A stretch of 64,000 bases of DNA, taken from contig DATDPU010000175.1 in the NCBI GenBank assembly GCA_035292585.1, positions 1-64,000 of the forward strand. The letters are read 5' to 3'. The DNA is from DASSFZ01 sp035292585 (GTDB taxonomy: Bacteria > Chloroflexota > Anaerolineae > Fen-1058). The notes under the pieces were generated by a model, which did not search any database, was not told the origin of the DNA, and was given only the letters and a program-made list of their open reading frames with translations. The position numbers and the translations under genes are program-made. Below are positions 32,101 through 40,500 of this stretch, in pieces (position 1 is the first letter of the stretch; every line of letters starts with the position of its first letter).

Positions 32101-33376
32101 CACTCACGGTGAAGACTTTGAGCGGCTCCGATACGCCCTTCAAGACCAGCGGCTCTTCGATCTCTCGAAGGTCGAAATCGGCGCGTATGGCCTGCGCGAT
32201 GCGCGGCGTGATCAAGATCTGACCGGGCTGCGCTTTCGTCATCAATCGAGCGGCGATGTTCACGTCGGTGCCCAGCACGCCATACGCGCGCTGCGCCGCC
32301 GCGCCGTAGTCGCCCGTGCGCATCTGGCCCCGGCTGAGACCGATCTGGATGTCCTGGATGAAGCTGAGTTCGGCCGGCGGCGCGCGCAATTCCAGCGCGG
32401 CGCTGGCTGCGCGCGCGGCATCATCCTCGTGAGCGATCGGCGCGCCGTAGACCATGTAGAGGTAGCTGCCTTTATCGCCCATCGTTAATTGCAGCAGGGC
32501 GCCCTCGTAGCGGACGACGACCGCTTGCACCCAGCGGATGTAGGCATCCAGCTTCTTGCCGGCGGCGTCGTCTCGGTCGTAATCGATTCCACTAAATTTG
32601 AGGAACAACGCGACGGCGGGACGCAACTCGGCCAGGAACTGGCCTTGCCCGCTCTGCAACCGATCGTAGACCGGCGCGAGCACCCAATCGCGCGCCATGT
32701 CGTCGCCGACCGCGCTGCCGGCCGGCCAGGGCGCGGGTGGAACAGCTCTGTTGAGATCGGTGACGACGGCGACGCGCGCGCCCGCGGCGTCCGAGCGCCA
32801 CTCGCGGATCACCACTTGCTCGGCGAATGGCTGCACGGTATCGGCGCTGACGACGACTTCGCCCTGTCGAGCTTGATGCTCCGCTGCGGCCAGGCGATCA
32901 AGGATCGCGCCGGCCAACACGTCGAGCAGCTGAACATCGCGCCGGCCGACGACGAAACGACGCGCCGGTCCGGCCGTCACCGCCACTTTGATGCTGATGC
33001 GGAACACGCTGCCCCCGGGTGTGCGCAGGGTTGCCTGCGGCGCGATCGCGCGTTGGGTGAGCAGCGCGCAGGCAGTCGCCCGGCGGCCGTTGTCACGATC
33101 GAACCAGCAGGTGATCGCGTCGCCGCTGAAGCCGATGACGCTGCCGCCATAGCGGTGAACTTCGTCGATGATCGCGCCGTAAATGCGATCGAGCTGCTGG
33201 GTGAGTTCCTCAGCGCCACGGTGCGGGCCGAGTTCTTGGGCGAGGGCCTCCGCGAGCGGGGTGAAGCCCGAGATGTCGGCAAACAGCGCCGCACCCGAAG
33301 TGCGATCGGGCAGGGTCTCGTCACGGGCGAGGGCGACCCGGCGATCCATCGGGATGTAGGCGTCGAAGTGATCCAT
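29183..33376 (-). CDS. Dual class III cyclase / AAA ATPase / TPR signalling protein (sAC-like layout)
   Basis: 1397 residues from ATG 33376. First cyclase-like domain at about 25-210: ALFADISGFTPL and FSGDAITCWF keep both metal-binding Asp. Second at about 255-430: ALFLKFSGIDYD has Lys where the first Asp should be, while GDKGSYLYMVYGAP and GTDVNIAARLM remain. Then an AAA/NACHT-like ATPase (PFTLVGRAEE, Walker A GEAGMGKS near 470, Walker B LLLVLDDGHWLD) and a long TPR-rich C-terminus. The order C1-C2-ATPase-TPR is that of mammalian soluble adenylyl cyclase and of many bacterial relatives. It probably makes cAMP in response to an unknown signal. Confidence 0.88.
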   Translation of the reverse strand: MDHFDAYIPMDRRVALARDETLPDRTSGAALFADISGFTPLAEALAQELGPHRGAEELTQQLDRIYGAIIDEVHRYGGSVIGFSGDAITCWFDRDNGRRATACALLTQRAIAPQATLRTPGGSVFRISIKVAVTAGPARRFVVGRRDVQLLDVLAGAILDRLAAAEHQARQGEVVVSADTVQPFAEQVVIREWRSDAAGARVAVVTDLNRAVPPAPWPAGSAVGDDMARDWVLAPVYDRLQSGQGQFLAELRPAVALFLKFSGIDYDRDDAAGKKLDAYIRWVQAVVVRYEGALLQLTMGDKGSYLYMVYGAPIAHEDDAARAASAALELRAPPAELSFIQDIQIGLSRGQMRTGDYGAAAQRAYGVLGTDVNIAARLMTKAQPGQILITPRIAQAIRADFDLREIEEPLVLKGVSEPLKVFTVSGRRREQATYTPKRPSPFTLVGRAEERAVLTAQLQQLLDRQGGSLIIEGEAGMGKSRLVADLLEQAQASAVRILIGEADAIDKSRPYHAWRPIFTRLFNLDPAADDSDRAARERWQTHVLTRLHEIDADLLRLAPLLNAVLPLDFPENELTLQLAGEVRAANTQQLLVRLLHQVAQSAPLLLVLDDGHWLDSTSWALARLVSRDVQPALFVVATRPLPEPPPAEYTYLVKSAGARLISLETLSDGEVDQLVCQRLGVSILPQPVANLIRQKAEGHPFFSEELAYALREAGLIQIVNGECQIAPGVRDLAALDFPDTIQGVITSRIDRLTLQQQLTLKVASVIGRIFAYQTLRDIHPVESDKPYVRDALNILQRLDITPLEAPEPDLTYIFKHIITQEVAYNLMTFSQRRSLHRVVAEWFERAHAADLSPFFPYLAYHWQHTIDDQHAERALVLKAIDYLERAAEQAHLNFANQEVVSFLSDALTLGDHLDQRGQPLRRARWERLLGEAYLGLGQFSKSRQHLERGLALLGQVIPVGRGRLVIGLLGQALQQAGHRLRAGYVSRSQAPEGSLSEPEAIRLEAARAFTLLGNLYYFANEAGPLLYSVLKSLNLAEVVGPSPEVAQAYSNLCVIAGLIPLHSLAETYSQLAQETARNLAHLPTQAFMLIRISLYRVGVGRWREAEADLGEALALTEHLSDRITWIGGAAVMFLVLGRQGKFAQMAQLAAETRALAQRVENAAFEVWGLNAGAYSLLLLGQGDEALRLAEAALALAPEAENADRVARMDTYGILAKICVYQGDLSRVERTVEILEPLVLRASPTNHAALYSYGNLAEAALVLWEAAQLSGFSSKPSKFTPQELEARARRACKALHRYARVFPVAKPAACLRQGAYDWLAGEFGKAHQNWQKALAAAERLEMPYEQGLAHYFIGQHLSADDPARAQHLNRALETFAALGAAYDQARVRASLEHRMKNG

Positions 33377-33512
33377 TGTGGCGCCTTTCGACACAGGACA
33401 GCGCTCCTGATTCTCAGGCTGGGTAAGATGGACGGACGTCTTCGGTTGTGCACAGCGAGTACGGCGTGAAAAGTATAGCACAAACAAGAGGAGAAAAGGA
33501 ACTGAGGTTTAA

Positions 33513-34064
33513 TCATTCAACTTCGTTGGGAAAATCCCAACGGGTCGCGTCTTTGGGAAATTGCTTCCAGGCAAACACAACCCGAGGCCGAAAGACGTAC
33601 ATCCCGGTTGCCGTCGCGTACTCTTCGGGTTTCAACCCATAACCGTACTTTTGCGCCGACGCGCCCGAGAGCCGAGTCGCCAATGCCGGCTCGGATGCAC
33701 GGAACTCGTGCGCCTCACCGTGCAGAATGACCACGTCACTGCCGCTTTCCAGATGGATACAAACCGCTGGATTGGCCGCTAGATTACGATTGCGACGAGT
33801 TTCGGGGCTGCCGCCAAAATATAGTCGGTCGTCCAGCCAGACGCCATCGACGGGTGTTGCATGCGGCCAGCCTTCTGGGCTGACCGTGCAGATCCAGTAG
33901 GCGTGCGCCTGAGCCATCCGCTCCGCCACGTGTGACCAGGGCAGGAGTCCCTTCTTGTCTTGGGGAATGCCATAGGCGCGGCCGGGACTATACGGCCGGC
34001 TTGCGGCGGGACCAGTTTCCGGGCTGATCGGTTTTTGCTTCACGGCTCGTTTTGAGGTAGGCAT
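33513..34064 (-). CDS. PNPOx-like flavin-binding protein
   Basis: 183 residues from ATG 34064 with AAGGAG. The split-barrel fold is indicated by AYWICTVSPEGWPHATPVDGVWLDDRLYFGGSPETRRNRNLAANPAVCIHLESG, typical of pyridoxamine-5-phosphate oxidase-like FMN or F420 binders. The C-terminal VFAWKQFPKDATRWDF is typical of the same group. It follows the SARP regulator gene by 20 bases on the same strand, so both are likely in one transcript. Substrate unknown; a redox tailoring role in the nearby cluster is possible but unproven. Confidence 0.85.
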   Translation of the reverse strand: MPTSKRAVKQKPISPETGPAASRPYSPGRAYGIPQDKKGLLPWSHVAERMAQAHAYWICTVSPEGWPHATPVDGVWLDDRLYFGGSPETRRNRNLAANPAVCIHLESGSDVVILHGEAHEFRASEPALATRLSGASAQKYGYGLKPEEYATATGMYVFRPRVVFAWKQFPKDATRWDFPNEVE

Positions 34065-34084
34065 AGGTTATCTCCTTCGGTGAA

Positions 34085-37042
34085 TCAGTGATGTGCGGCA
34101 GTGACCGCGTGGTCGTTGAGCAACGCAGCTGCGAATTGTTCGACGATTTGAGTCTTACCTCGCCCTTCGGCCGTCGCCACTACCGTCGCCGGCAGCGTCG
34201 CTGCGAGTTCGGCCCATAGCGGCGCTACTCGATCCCTGGCCTCTTGCGGGCTGGCGGGGTGATGGCGCACAAATGCCAGCAGCTCCAGGGCCTGCTCTGC
34301 CTGCCCCGCCTGGGCCAGGAGAGTGGCGAGACCGCCGAATGCCGCCAACATCATCGAGATGAGATGTAAGTCCAACGCTACCTGCAACGTTTTACAGAAG
34401 TGTGCTTTAGCGGCGGCATAATCCTCGCGCGCCAGGGCGACCAGCCCCAGATTGGCGAGGGTGGCCGTGCGCAGCGGGTGATTCAGCGCTTGGCTAAGCG
34501 CCAGGCTTTCTTCGAGCGTTTGTTGGGCGCGCGCTTGATCGCCAAGTCGGTGAATCACATAGCCCAGGCTATTGAGCGTGTTGGCAACCTGCCACGGCTT
34601 GTGGACGGATCGGGACAGCCACAGGCTCTCCTCCAACCGATGCTCAGCTTCCGCATAGTTTCCCATTTCGCCGGCCAGGTAACCCAAAATGTTGAGCGCT
34701 TGCGCGGCGCCAGAGGGGTCGTCCAGCGAGCGATAGATACTTAGGCTTTCTTCGAGGAGTTGCTTGACAAGCATGTATTCGCCGGCTTGCAGTTCCAACA
34801 TGCCTGAGTGGAGGAGGGCAGAGGCCAGCTCCACCTGCTGGCCTGCTTCTCGCAAGAGCGCGATACTGGGTTGCAGCGCCGCGCGCGCTTTCTCGTAGAG
34901 ACCCAGGCCGGTATACAGCACGCCTAAGCGAGCCAGCAACTTGCTCCGCAACACGGCGTGCTCCTCAGTCGGCGGCGCGTCCACGTCGCCCAAACACATG
35001 ACCGCCTGTTCAAATGCTTCTGCGCCTTCCTGGAACCAACCGCGCCGCTGGTAGAAACCATACAACCCTCGGCAGGATTGCTCGATGAGCGTGGCGCGCC
35101 TATGCTCAATCGCCCAGCGCCAGCTCGCCTGCACGTTCTCCATCTCGTCACTGACTTCGCTCAACACCTCGAGCAACTGGGGGTCTCGCAGCCGTTCCGT
35201 GCCCTGTTCGATGAGCGCCGCGTAATAGCGGCTATGGCGATCGCCTACCTGTTCGTGCTCGTCAGCGGCTTCTCTCAGTTTCTCCGTGGCAAACTGCCAG
35301 ACGAGTGTATGCAAGTCGTACCGACCGGAGCGGTTGCGACCCAACAAAGATTTGTCCATCAGCGCGGCCAACCGAGGCAACTGCGCGCCGGCCACGTATT
35401 GCGCGGCGGCAGACGTGAACCCGCCTCGAAAGATCGATAGCTGGCGCAACGCGCGCTGTTCGGCCTCCGACAGCAGTCGCCAGGATTCTTCGAACACGGC
35501 GCGCAGGCTGCGATGTCGCTCGGGCACATCTTGCCAGGCCATGTTGAGAAAGTCCAGACTGCGCGTGATCTCCTCCGCGATCTCCGCGCACGCTAAAACC
35601 CGCGTCCAGGTCGCGGCCAGCTCGATCCCCAATGGCAGACCCGCCAGCAATCGGCAAATGTGCGCCACCTGGATCTGGTCGACCGGGGTGAGCGTGACGT
35701 ACGGGCGCGTTCGCTGGGCGCTTTGGACGAACAACCGAACCGCGTCGTAGGCCTCCAGGTCTTCACAGTCCGTCTCGAGCGGGAACGGCAACCCCTGGAG
35801 CTCCAGACTCCATTCGGCCTGCAACTTCAATCGCTCACGCGAGGTCACTAACACCTTGACCTGAGGCGCGCACGCCAGCAGTTCTGCCAGGAGATTCGCT
35901 TCTGGAAAGAGTTGTTCGAAGCTGTCGAAGATGAGCAGCCGCGTTTGTCGTCGCAGCAGATTGAAGATCTGGGCGAGGAGGTCGGCGTGCTCGACCGCCG
36001 CTAGCTCCAAAGCATTCGCGATCCGCTCGATGAGCACATCGCGCGCTTGCACGCCCGCGAGCGAAATAAAGCACACGCCATCGGCGAAGACTGCTCGCTG
36101 GCGCGTGGTGGCCTCGAGCGCCAGGCGCGTTTTGCCGACGCCGCCGTGACCGATCAACGTCAACAGCCGACAGTTCGGATCGGCCAAACAACGCACGATC
36201 TCAGCCAGCTCCTCGGCACGTCCGACGAACGGTGTCGCCGGAACGGGCAGTTGGGACAAGCGATCGGTTGCCGTCTCATTCAGCCCAGAGAGGGGTAGAG
36301 GGAAGCGGCTCTCCTTGATCACCTCATAGAGTTGGATTGTTTCCGGCTGGGGTGACAGGCCGAGGGTATTCTCGAGCCGGCGCGCCAGCTCTTGATACTG
36401 CCGCACCGCCGCCGCAGGCTCACCTGCCTGTGCATACAGCTGCATCAACCAGCGTTGAGGCGGCTCGTGTAAAGGATCGAGCGCCAGCCAGCGTCGGGCG
36501 TAGCCGATGGCGGTTTCCAGTTCGCTGCCATCGGCGTAATAACGCACCAATCGCTCCAGCGCGCTCGCCAGGTCGCGGCGCAGGCCCTCCGCCTGGAAGA
36601 ACTGCCACTCGTCAAACGCCGGGCTATCGCGCAGCGTGAATCCGGCCAGAAAGTCGTCTCGGTAGAGCGCTACCGCTTCCGTCAAAGCCGTGTGAGAGAC
36701 AGTGGCTTGGCGGTGTGCGGAGGCCAAGAGGCGACGGAAATGCTTGACGTCTACCCATAAGCCGGTATCAGGGTGCAGGCCGATCGTGTCGCGCTGGATC
36801 GCCAATGCATCGCCCATTCCGGCTGCGTTCAACGTCACCAGGGTGCGACGCAGGGCCGCCCGCGCACGCGCCTGGTCGGACTCCGGCCATAGCAGAGCGG
36901 CCAATGTATCGCGGCTGAAAGGCTCGCTATCATGGGCGGCCAGGTAGGCGACGAGCGCCAGAGCTTTGCGGCGGCCGATGGGAACTTGCGCGCCGTCGCG
37001 CTCGATGCGTGGAGGGCCGAATAAAAAGAGTGCACGATGCAT
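34085..37042 (-). CDS. SARP-type regulator: winged helix-BTAD, STAND ATPase and TPR
   Basis: 985 residues from ATG 37042 (GGGGAGGA about ten bases upstream). Residues 1-95 are an OmpR-like winged helix (RKALALVAYLAAHDSEPFSRDTLAALLWPE), 100-250 the BTAD, 270-560 a STAND/NB-ARC ATPase (FVGRAEE, Walker A GHGGVGKT near 298, Walker B LLIFDSFEQLF), and 600-960 TPR-like repeats (YAEAEHRLEESLWLSR, ARAQQTLEESLALSQ). AfsR/SARP proteins activate secondary-metabolite genes by binding direct repeats upstream. It is divergent from the NRPS/PKS cluster with a 521-base spacer, so it is the obvious pathway-specific activator (inference). Confidence 0.9.
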   Translation of the reverse strand: MHRALFLFGPPRIERDGAQVPIGRRKALALVAYLAAHDSEPFSRDTLAALLWPESDQARARAALRRTLVTLNAAGMGDALAIQRDTIGLHPDTGLWVDVKHFRRLLASAHRQATVSHTALTEAVALYRDDFLAGFTLRDSPAFDEWQFFQAEGLRRDLASALERLVRYYADGSELETAIGYARRWLALDPLHEPPQRWLMQLYAQAGEPAAAVRQYQELARRLENTLGLSPQPETIQLYEVIKESRFPLPLSGLNETATDRLSQLPVPATPFVGRAEELAEIVRCLADPNCRLLTLIGHGGVGKTRLALEATTRQRAVFADGVCFISLAGVQARDVLIERIANALELAAVEHADLLAQIFNLLRRQTRLLIFDSFEQLFPEANLLAELLACAPQVKVLVTSRERLKLQAEWSLELQGLPFPLETDCEDLEAYDAVRLFVQSAQRTRPYVTLTPVDQIQVAHICRLLAGLPLGIELAATWTRVLACAEIAEEITRSLDFLNMAWQDVPERHRSLRAVFEESWRLLSEAEQRALRQLSIFRGGFTSAAAQYVAGAQLPRLAALMDKSLLGRNRSGRYDLHTLVWQFATEKLREAADEHEQVGDRHSRYYAALIEQGTERLRDPQLLEVLSEVSDEMENVQASWRWAIEHRRATLIEQSCRGLYGFYQRRGWFQEGAEAFEQAVMCLGDVDAPPTEEHAVLRSKLLARLGVLYTGLGLYEKARAALQPSIALLREAGQQVELASALLHSGMLELQAGEYMLVKQLLEESLSIYRSLDDPSGAAQALNILGYLAGEMGNYAEAEHRLEESLWLSRSVHKPWQVANTLNSLGYVIHRLGDQARAQQTLEESLALSQALNHPLRTATLANLGLVALAREDYAAAKAHFCKTLQVALDLHLISMMLAAFGGLATLLAQAGQAEQALELLAFVRHHPASPQEARDRVAPLWAELAATLPATVVATAEGRGKTQIVEQFAAALLNDHAVTAAHH

Positions 37043-37563
37043 CACTGGCTATCCTCCCCGATGAATTCTACTTTGTTTGAAACCGAACAGCAACACGCCC
37101 GCGTAAAATGCGAGCGTTTGCAGCTGGTTCTGCAACGTTTGTGAGACGTTTGTCGCCTATACTGTGGTCTGGATTTCGACGAGACCTTTTCAAAATAGCG
37201 TCCCACAAAACTGATTCGGTTGTATACTGAGCGCAGTTACAACTGCGTTTTCCTGTTCGACAGCGGTCCCCGGCCGCCCTTGTGACTGAGCCCGCAACGC
37301 TTCGTCGCACTTGGTGTGCACCTCACGAATGCCATTTGAGTCGACGTTAATCCGTCTGCATGCTTGACGACTCGCAAGCATGTCTACCCCGTCTCCCGGC
37401 CCACGATCGAAGGCCGGTCGCTGCTATCCGCGCCATGCCCCATCGCTTGTTGGCGCGGCCGGTTGTCGGCGTTGTTGTGCCGTTCGCCTTTTGCCCCGTG
37501 TCGTGAAAGGCTTCAGCGCTTTCAGCCCGTGTATCCGAAAGAAGTTCGCGCGGAGGATACCTG
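37043..37563. other. Divergent control region between SARP regulator and NRPS/PKS cluster
   Basis: No gene is supported in these 521 bases. It holds the phased direct repeats and TATACT at 37115-37163, a second TATACT at 37223-37228, and GGAGG at 37552-37556 in front of ATG 37564. If the first TATACT is used, the cluster transcript has an untranslated leader of about 390 bases, in which I see no recognisable riboswitch. Confidence 0.6.
37115..37163 (+). promoter_or_regulatory. Candidate SARP-binding direct repeats with -10 box
   Basis: CGTTTGC (37115-37121), TGGTTCT (37125-37131, weak), CGTTTGT (37136-37142) and CGTTTGT (37147-37153) are spaced 10-11 bases, one helical turn, and TATACT follows at 37158-37163. 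SARPs are known to bind heptamer direct repeats of 11-base period placed just upstream of a -10 box that lacks a good -35, which is the case here. The orientation fits transcription of the NRPS/PKS genes. Confidence 0.55.
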
Positions 37564-40500
37564 ATGAGCCTGCGTCTACCTGATTCTATCTCCGTCAGCG
37601 CCACTCTGGTGGACCTGGTTCGCTGGCGCGCGCTCCAGCAGCCCGATCAGCTGGCTTATACGTTCTTAGTCGATGGAGAAACAGAAGAAGCTTGCCTGAC
37701 TTACGGCGAGTTGGACGAGCGCGCTTGCGCGATTGGCGCTCAAATGCAAAGCTTGGGCGCGTTCGGCGAGCGCGTCTTGTTGCTCTACCCGCCGGGCCTG
37801 GACTACATTGCTGCGTTCTTTGGGTGTCTGTATGCCGGGGCGATTGCCGTCCCGGCCTATCCGCCCGATCCAACCCGGCTCAACCGAACCTTGCCTCGGC
37901 TCCAGGCGATTGTCGCCGACGCGCAGGCGACGATCGTCCTCACCCTATCTCCGATTCTATCTATGGCGGAAGTGCTGTTCGATCAGGCGCCGGACCTCAA
38001 AGCGCTGCGCTGGTTGGCGACCGATCAAGTCAGCCGCCCGGCCGATGAGTGGAACGGCCCGAAGATCGGCGGCGACGACCTGGCTTTTCTTCAATACACG
38101 TCCGGCTCGACGGCTGCGCCGCGCGGCGTCATGTTGACGCATCACAACCTGCTGCATAATTCCGCCCGGATTCAAGCCTACTTCGAGCACTCGCCCGAAA
38201 GTCGGGGCGTGGTCTGGCTGCCCCCCTATCACGATATGGGCCTTATCGGCGGCATCCTGCAGCCGCTATACGGCGGGTTCCCGGTCACGCTCATGTCGCC
38301 CATCGACTTTTTGAAGCGGCCAGTGCGCTGGCTGCAAGCCATCTCGCGCTACCAGGCGACGATCAGCGGCGGCCCTAACTTCGCCTACGATTTGTGCGCG
38401 CGCAAAATCACCCCGGAAGAACGCGCCCGGCTCGACCTGAGCCGTTGGGAGATCGCCTTCAATGGCGCCGAGCCGGTGCGCCGCGAAACCCTGGAGCGAT
38501 TCGCCGAGACGTTTGCCGAGTGCGGCTTTCGCCGGGAAGCGTTCTATCCCTGTTACGGCCTGGCCGAAGCGACGCTGATCGTATCCGGCGGCTTCCGGGC
38601 CGCGCCGCCGGTCACGCTCACCGTGAGCAGCGCCGCGCTGCGGCAAAATCGGGTTGAAGTTGCGCCGCCTGCGCACCCGGAGGCTTACGCTTTAGTGGGT
38701 TGTGGCTGCACCCTGGCGGATCAGCAAATCGAGGTGGTCAATCCCGACACGCTGCGGGTTTGCTCGCCTGGTCAGATCGGCGAGATTTGGGTGGCCGGCC
38801 CGAACGTCGCGCAGGGGTATTGGAATCAGCCCGACAAAACAACCGAGACTTTCCACGCGCGCCTGGACACCGGCGCAGGCCCTTACTTGCGCACCGGCGA
38901 CCTGGGCTTTTTGCAGAATGACGAACTGTACGTGACCGGGCGACTCAAGGACCTCATCATCATCCGAGGCCGTAATCACTATCCGCAAGATATTGAACTC
39001 ACGGTGGAAAAAAGCCATCCGGCTTTGCGGCCGGGTTGTTGCGCCGCGTTTTCGATCTCGGTCGATGGCGACGAGCGGCTGGTGGTGGCGCAGGAGGTCG
39101 GGCGGCAGGGCGCCGATGCGAATGAAGTCATTCAGGCGATTCGGCAGGCGGTGACGGAGCAGCACGAGCTGCAAGTCTACGCGGTGATGTTGCTGGAGGC
39201 CGGCAGCATCCCCAAGACGTCGAGCGGCAAGATTCAGCGCCATGCGTGTCGGGCCGCTTTCTTAGCGGATAGTCTGGAAGTGGCAGCCAGGAGTGTTCTC
39301 GAGATCAAGCCGGTCGAGACGACACCTCAATTCGATCCTCATCTGACATTTATCCGCAAAGCGTTGGCCGCGGTGAATGAGCCGGCGGCGCGCCAGACTT
39401 TGCTGACGCTCTTTTTGCAGGAGCAGGCCGCGCGCGTCTTGCGTGTATCGACCGCGCAAGTGGACGCGCAACACAGCCTCAGCACGTTGGGTCTTGATTC
39501 ATTGATGGCCGTCGAGCTGCAACACGCCGTCGAGACCGGCCTGGGCGTGGTCGCGCCGATGGTTGACTTTATGCAGGATGCGGGCCTCGCACAGCTGGCC
39601 GCGCAGCTCCTGGCCGAGCTGGAAGCGCCTGCGCACCAGCCGCTCGATCTCGCGGCGCTGGCGGACACAGCGCAAGCCGATCCGATCCTTTCGCACGGAC
39701 AGCGGGCCATGTGGTTCCTGCATCAACTGGCCCCGGAGAGCGCGGCCTACAACATTTCCAGCGCGGTGCGGATTCGGAGCGAGCTGGACCTCCCGGCGTT
39801 GCAGCGGGCGTTCCAGGCGCTGGTCGATCGCCATCCCTCGCTGCGGACGACGTTTTTGCCCGATGGCTCGACCCCTCGGATTCACGAGCATGCTCAGGTG
39901 TTCTTTCAGGCCGAAGATGCTTCGACCTGGAACGAAGCGGCGTTGAATGAGCGCCTGATTCAAGCAGCGCACACGCCCTTCGATCTGGAACACGGCCCGC
40001 TGTTCCGTGTGCATCTGTTCAGCCGTTCGGTGGGCGAACACGTGCTGTTGCTCGTCGCGCACCATATCATCGCCGATTTCTGGTCGCTGGCGCTGCTCGC
40101 GCGCGATTTGGAGACGCTCTACACCTCAGAACGAAAAGGTATGCCGGCTTCTTTGCCGCCGTTGGCGCGGCGTTACGCCGATTACGCGCACGCGCAGGCA
40201 GGCAGGCTGGCCGGCCCGGCGGGAGAACGGTTGTGGGAATACTGGCGGCAGCAACTGGCCGGCGAATTGCCGGCGCTCAACTTGCCCACCGATCGGCCGC
40301 GCCCGCCGGCCCAGACCTATCGCGGCGCTTCACAGGCGCTGGCGTTGAGCGCCGAGCTGACCCGCGATCTCAAGGTCCTCAGTCGCGCTCAGGGCGTCAC
40401 GCTGTATACGACTTTGCTGGCGGCTTTTCAGACGTTGCTCTATCGCTACACCGGGCAACACGATATTCTGGTCGGCTCGCCCACTGCCGGACGCAGCGCT

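Noticed and set aside
37223..37228. Second TATACT as main promoter of the NRPS/PKS cluster
   Set aside because: No -35 and no phased repeats accompany it; the site at 37158 has better context, but this one cannot be fully excluded.
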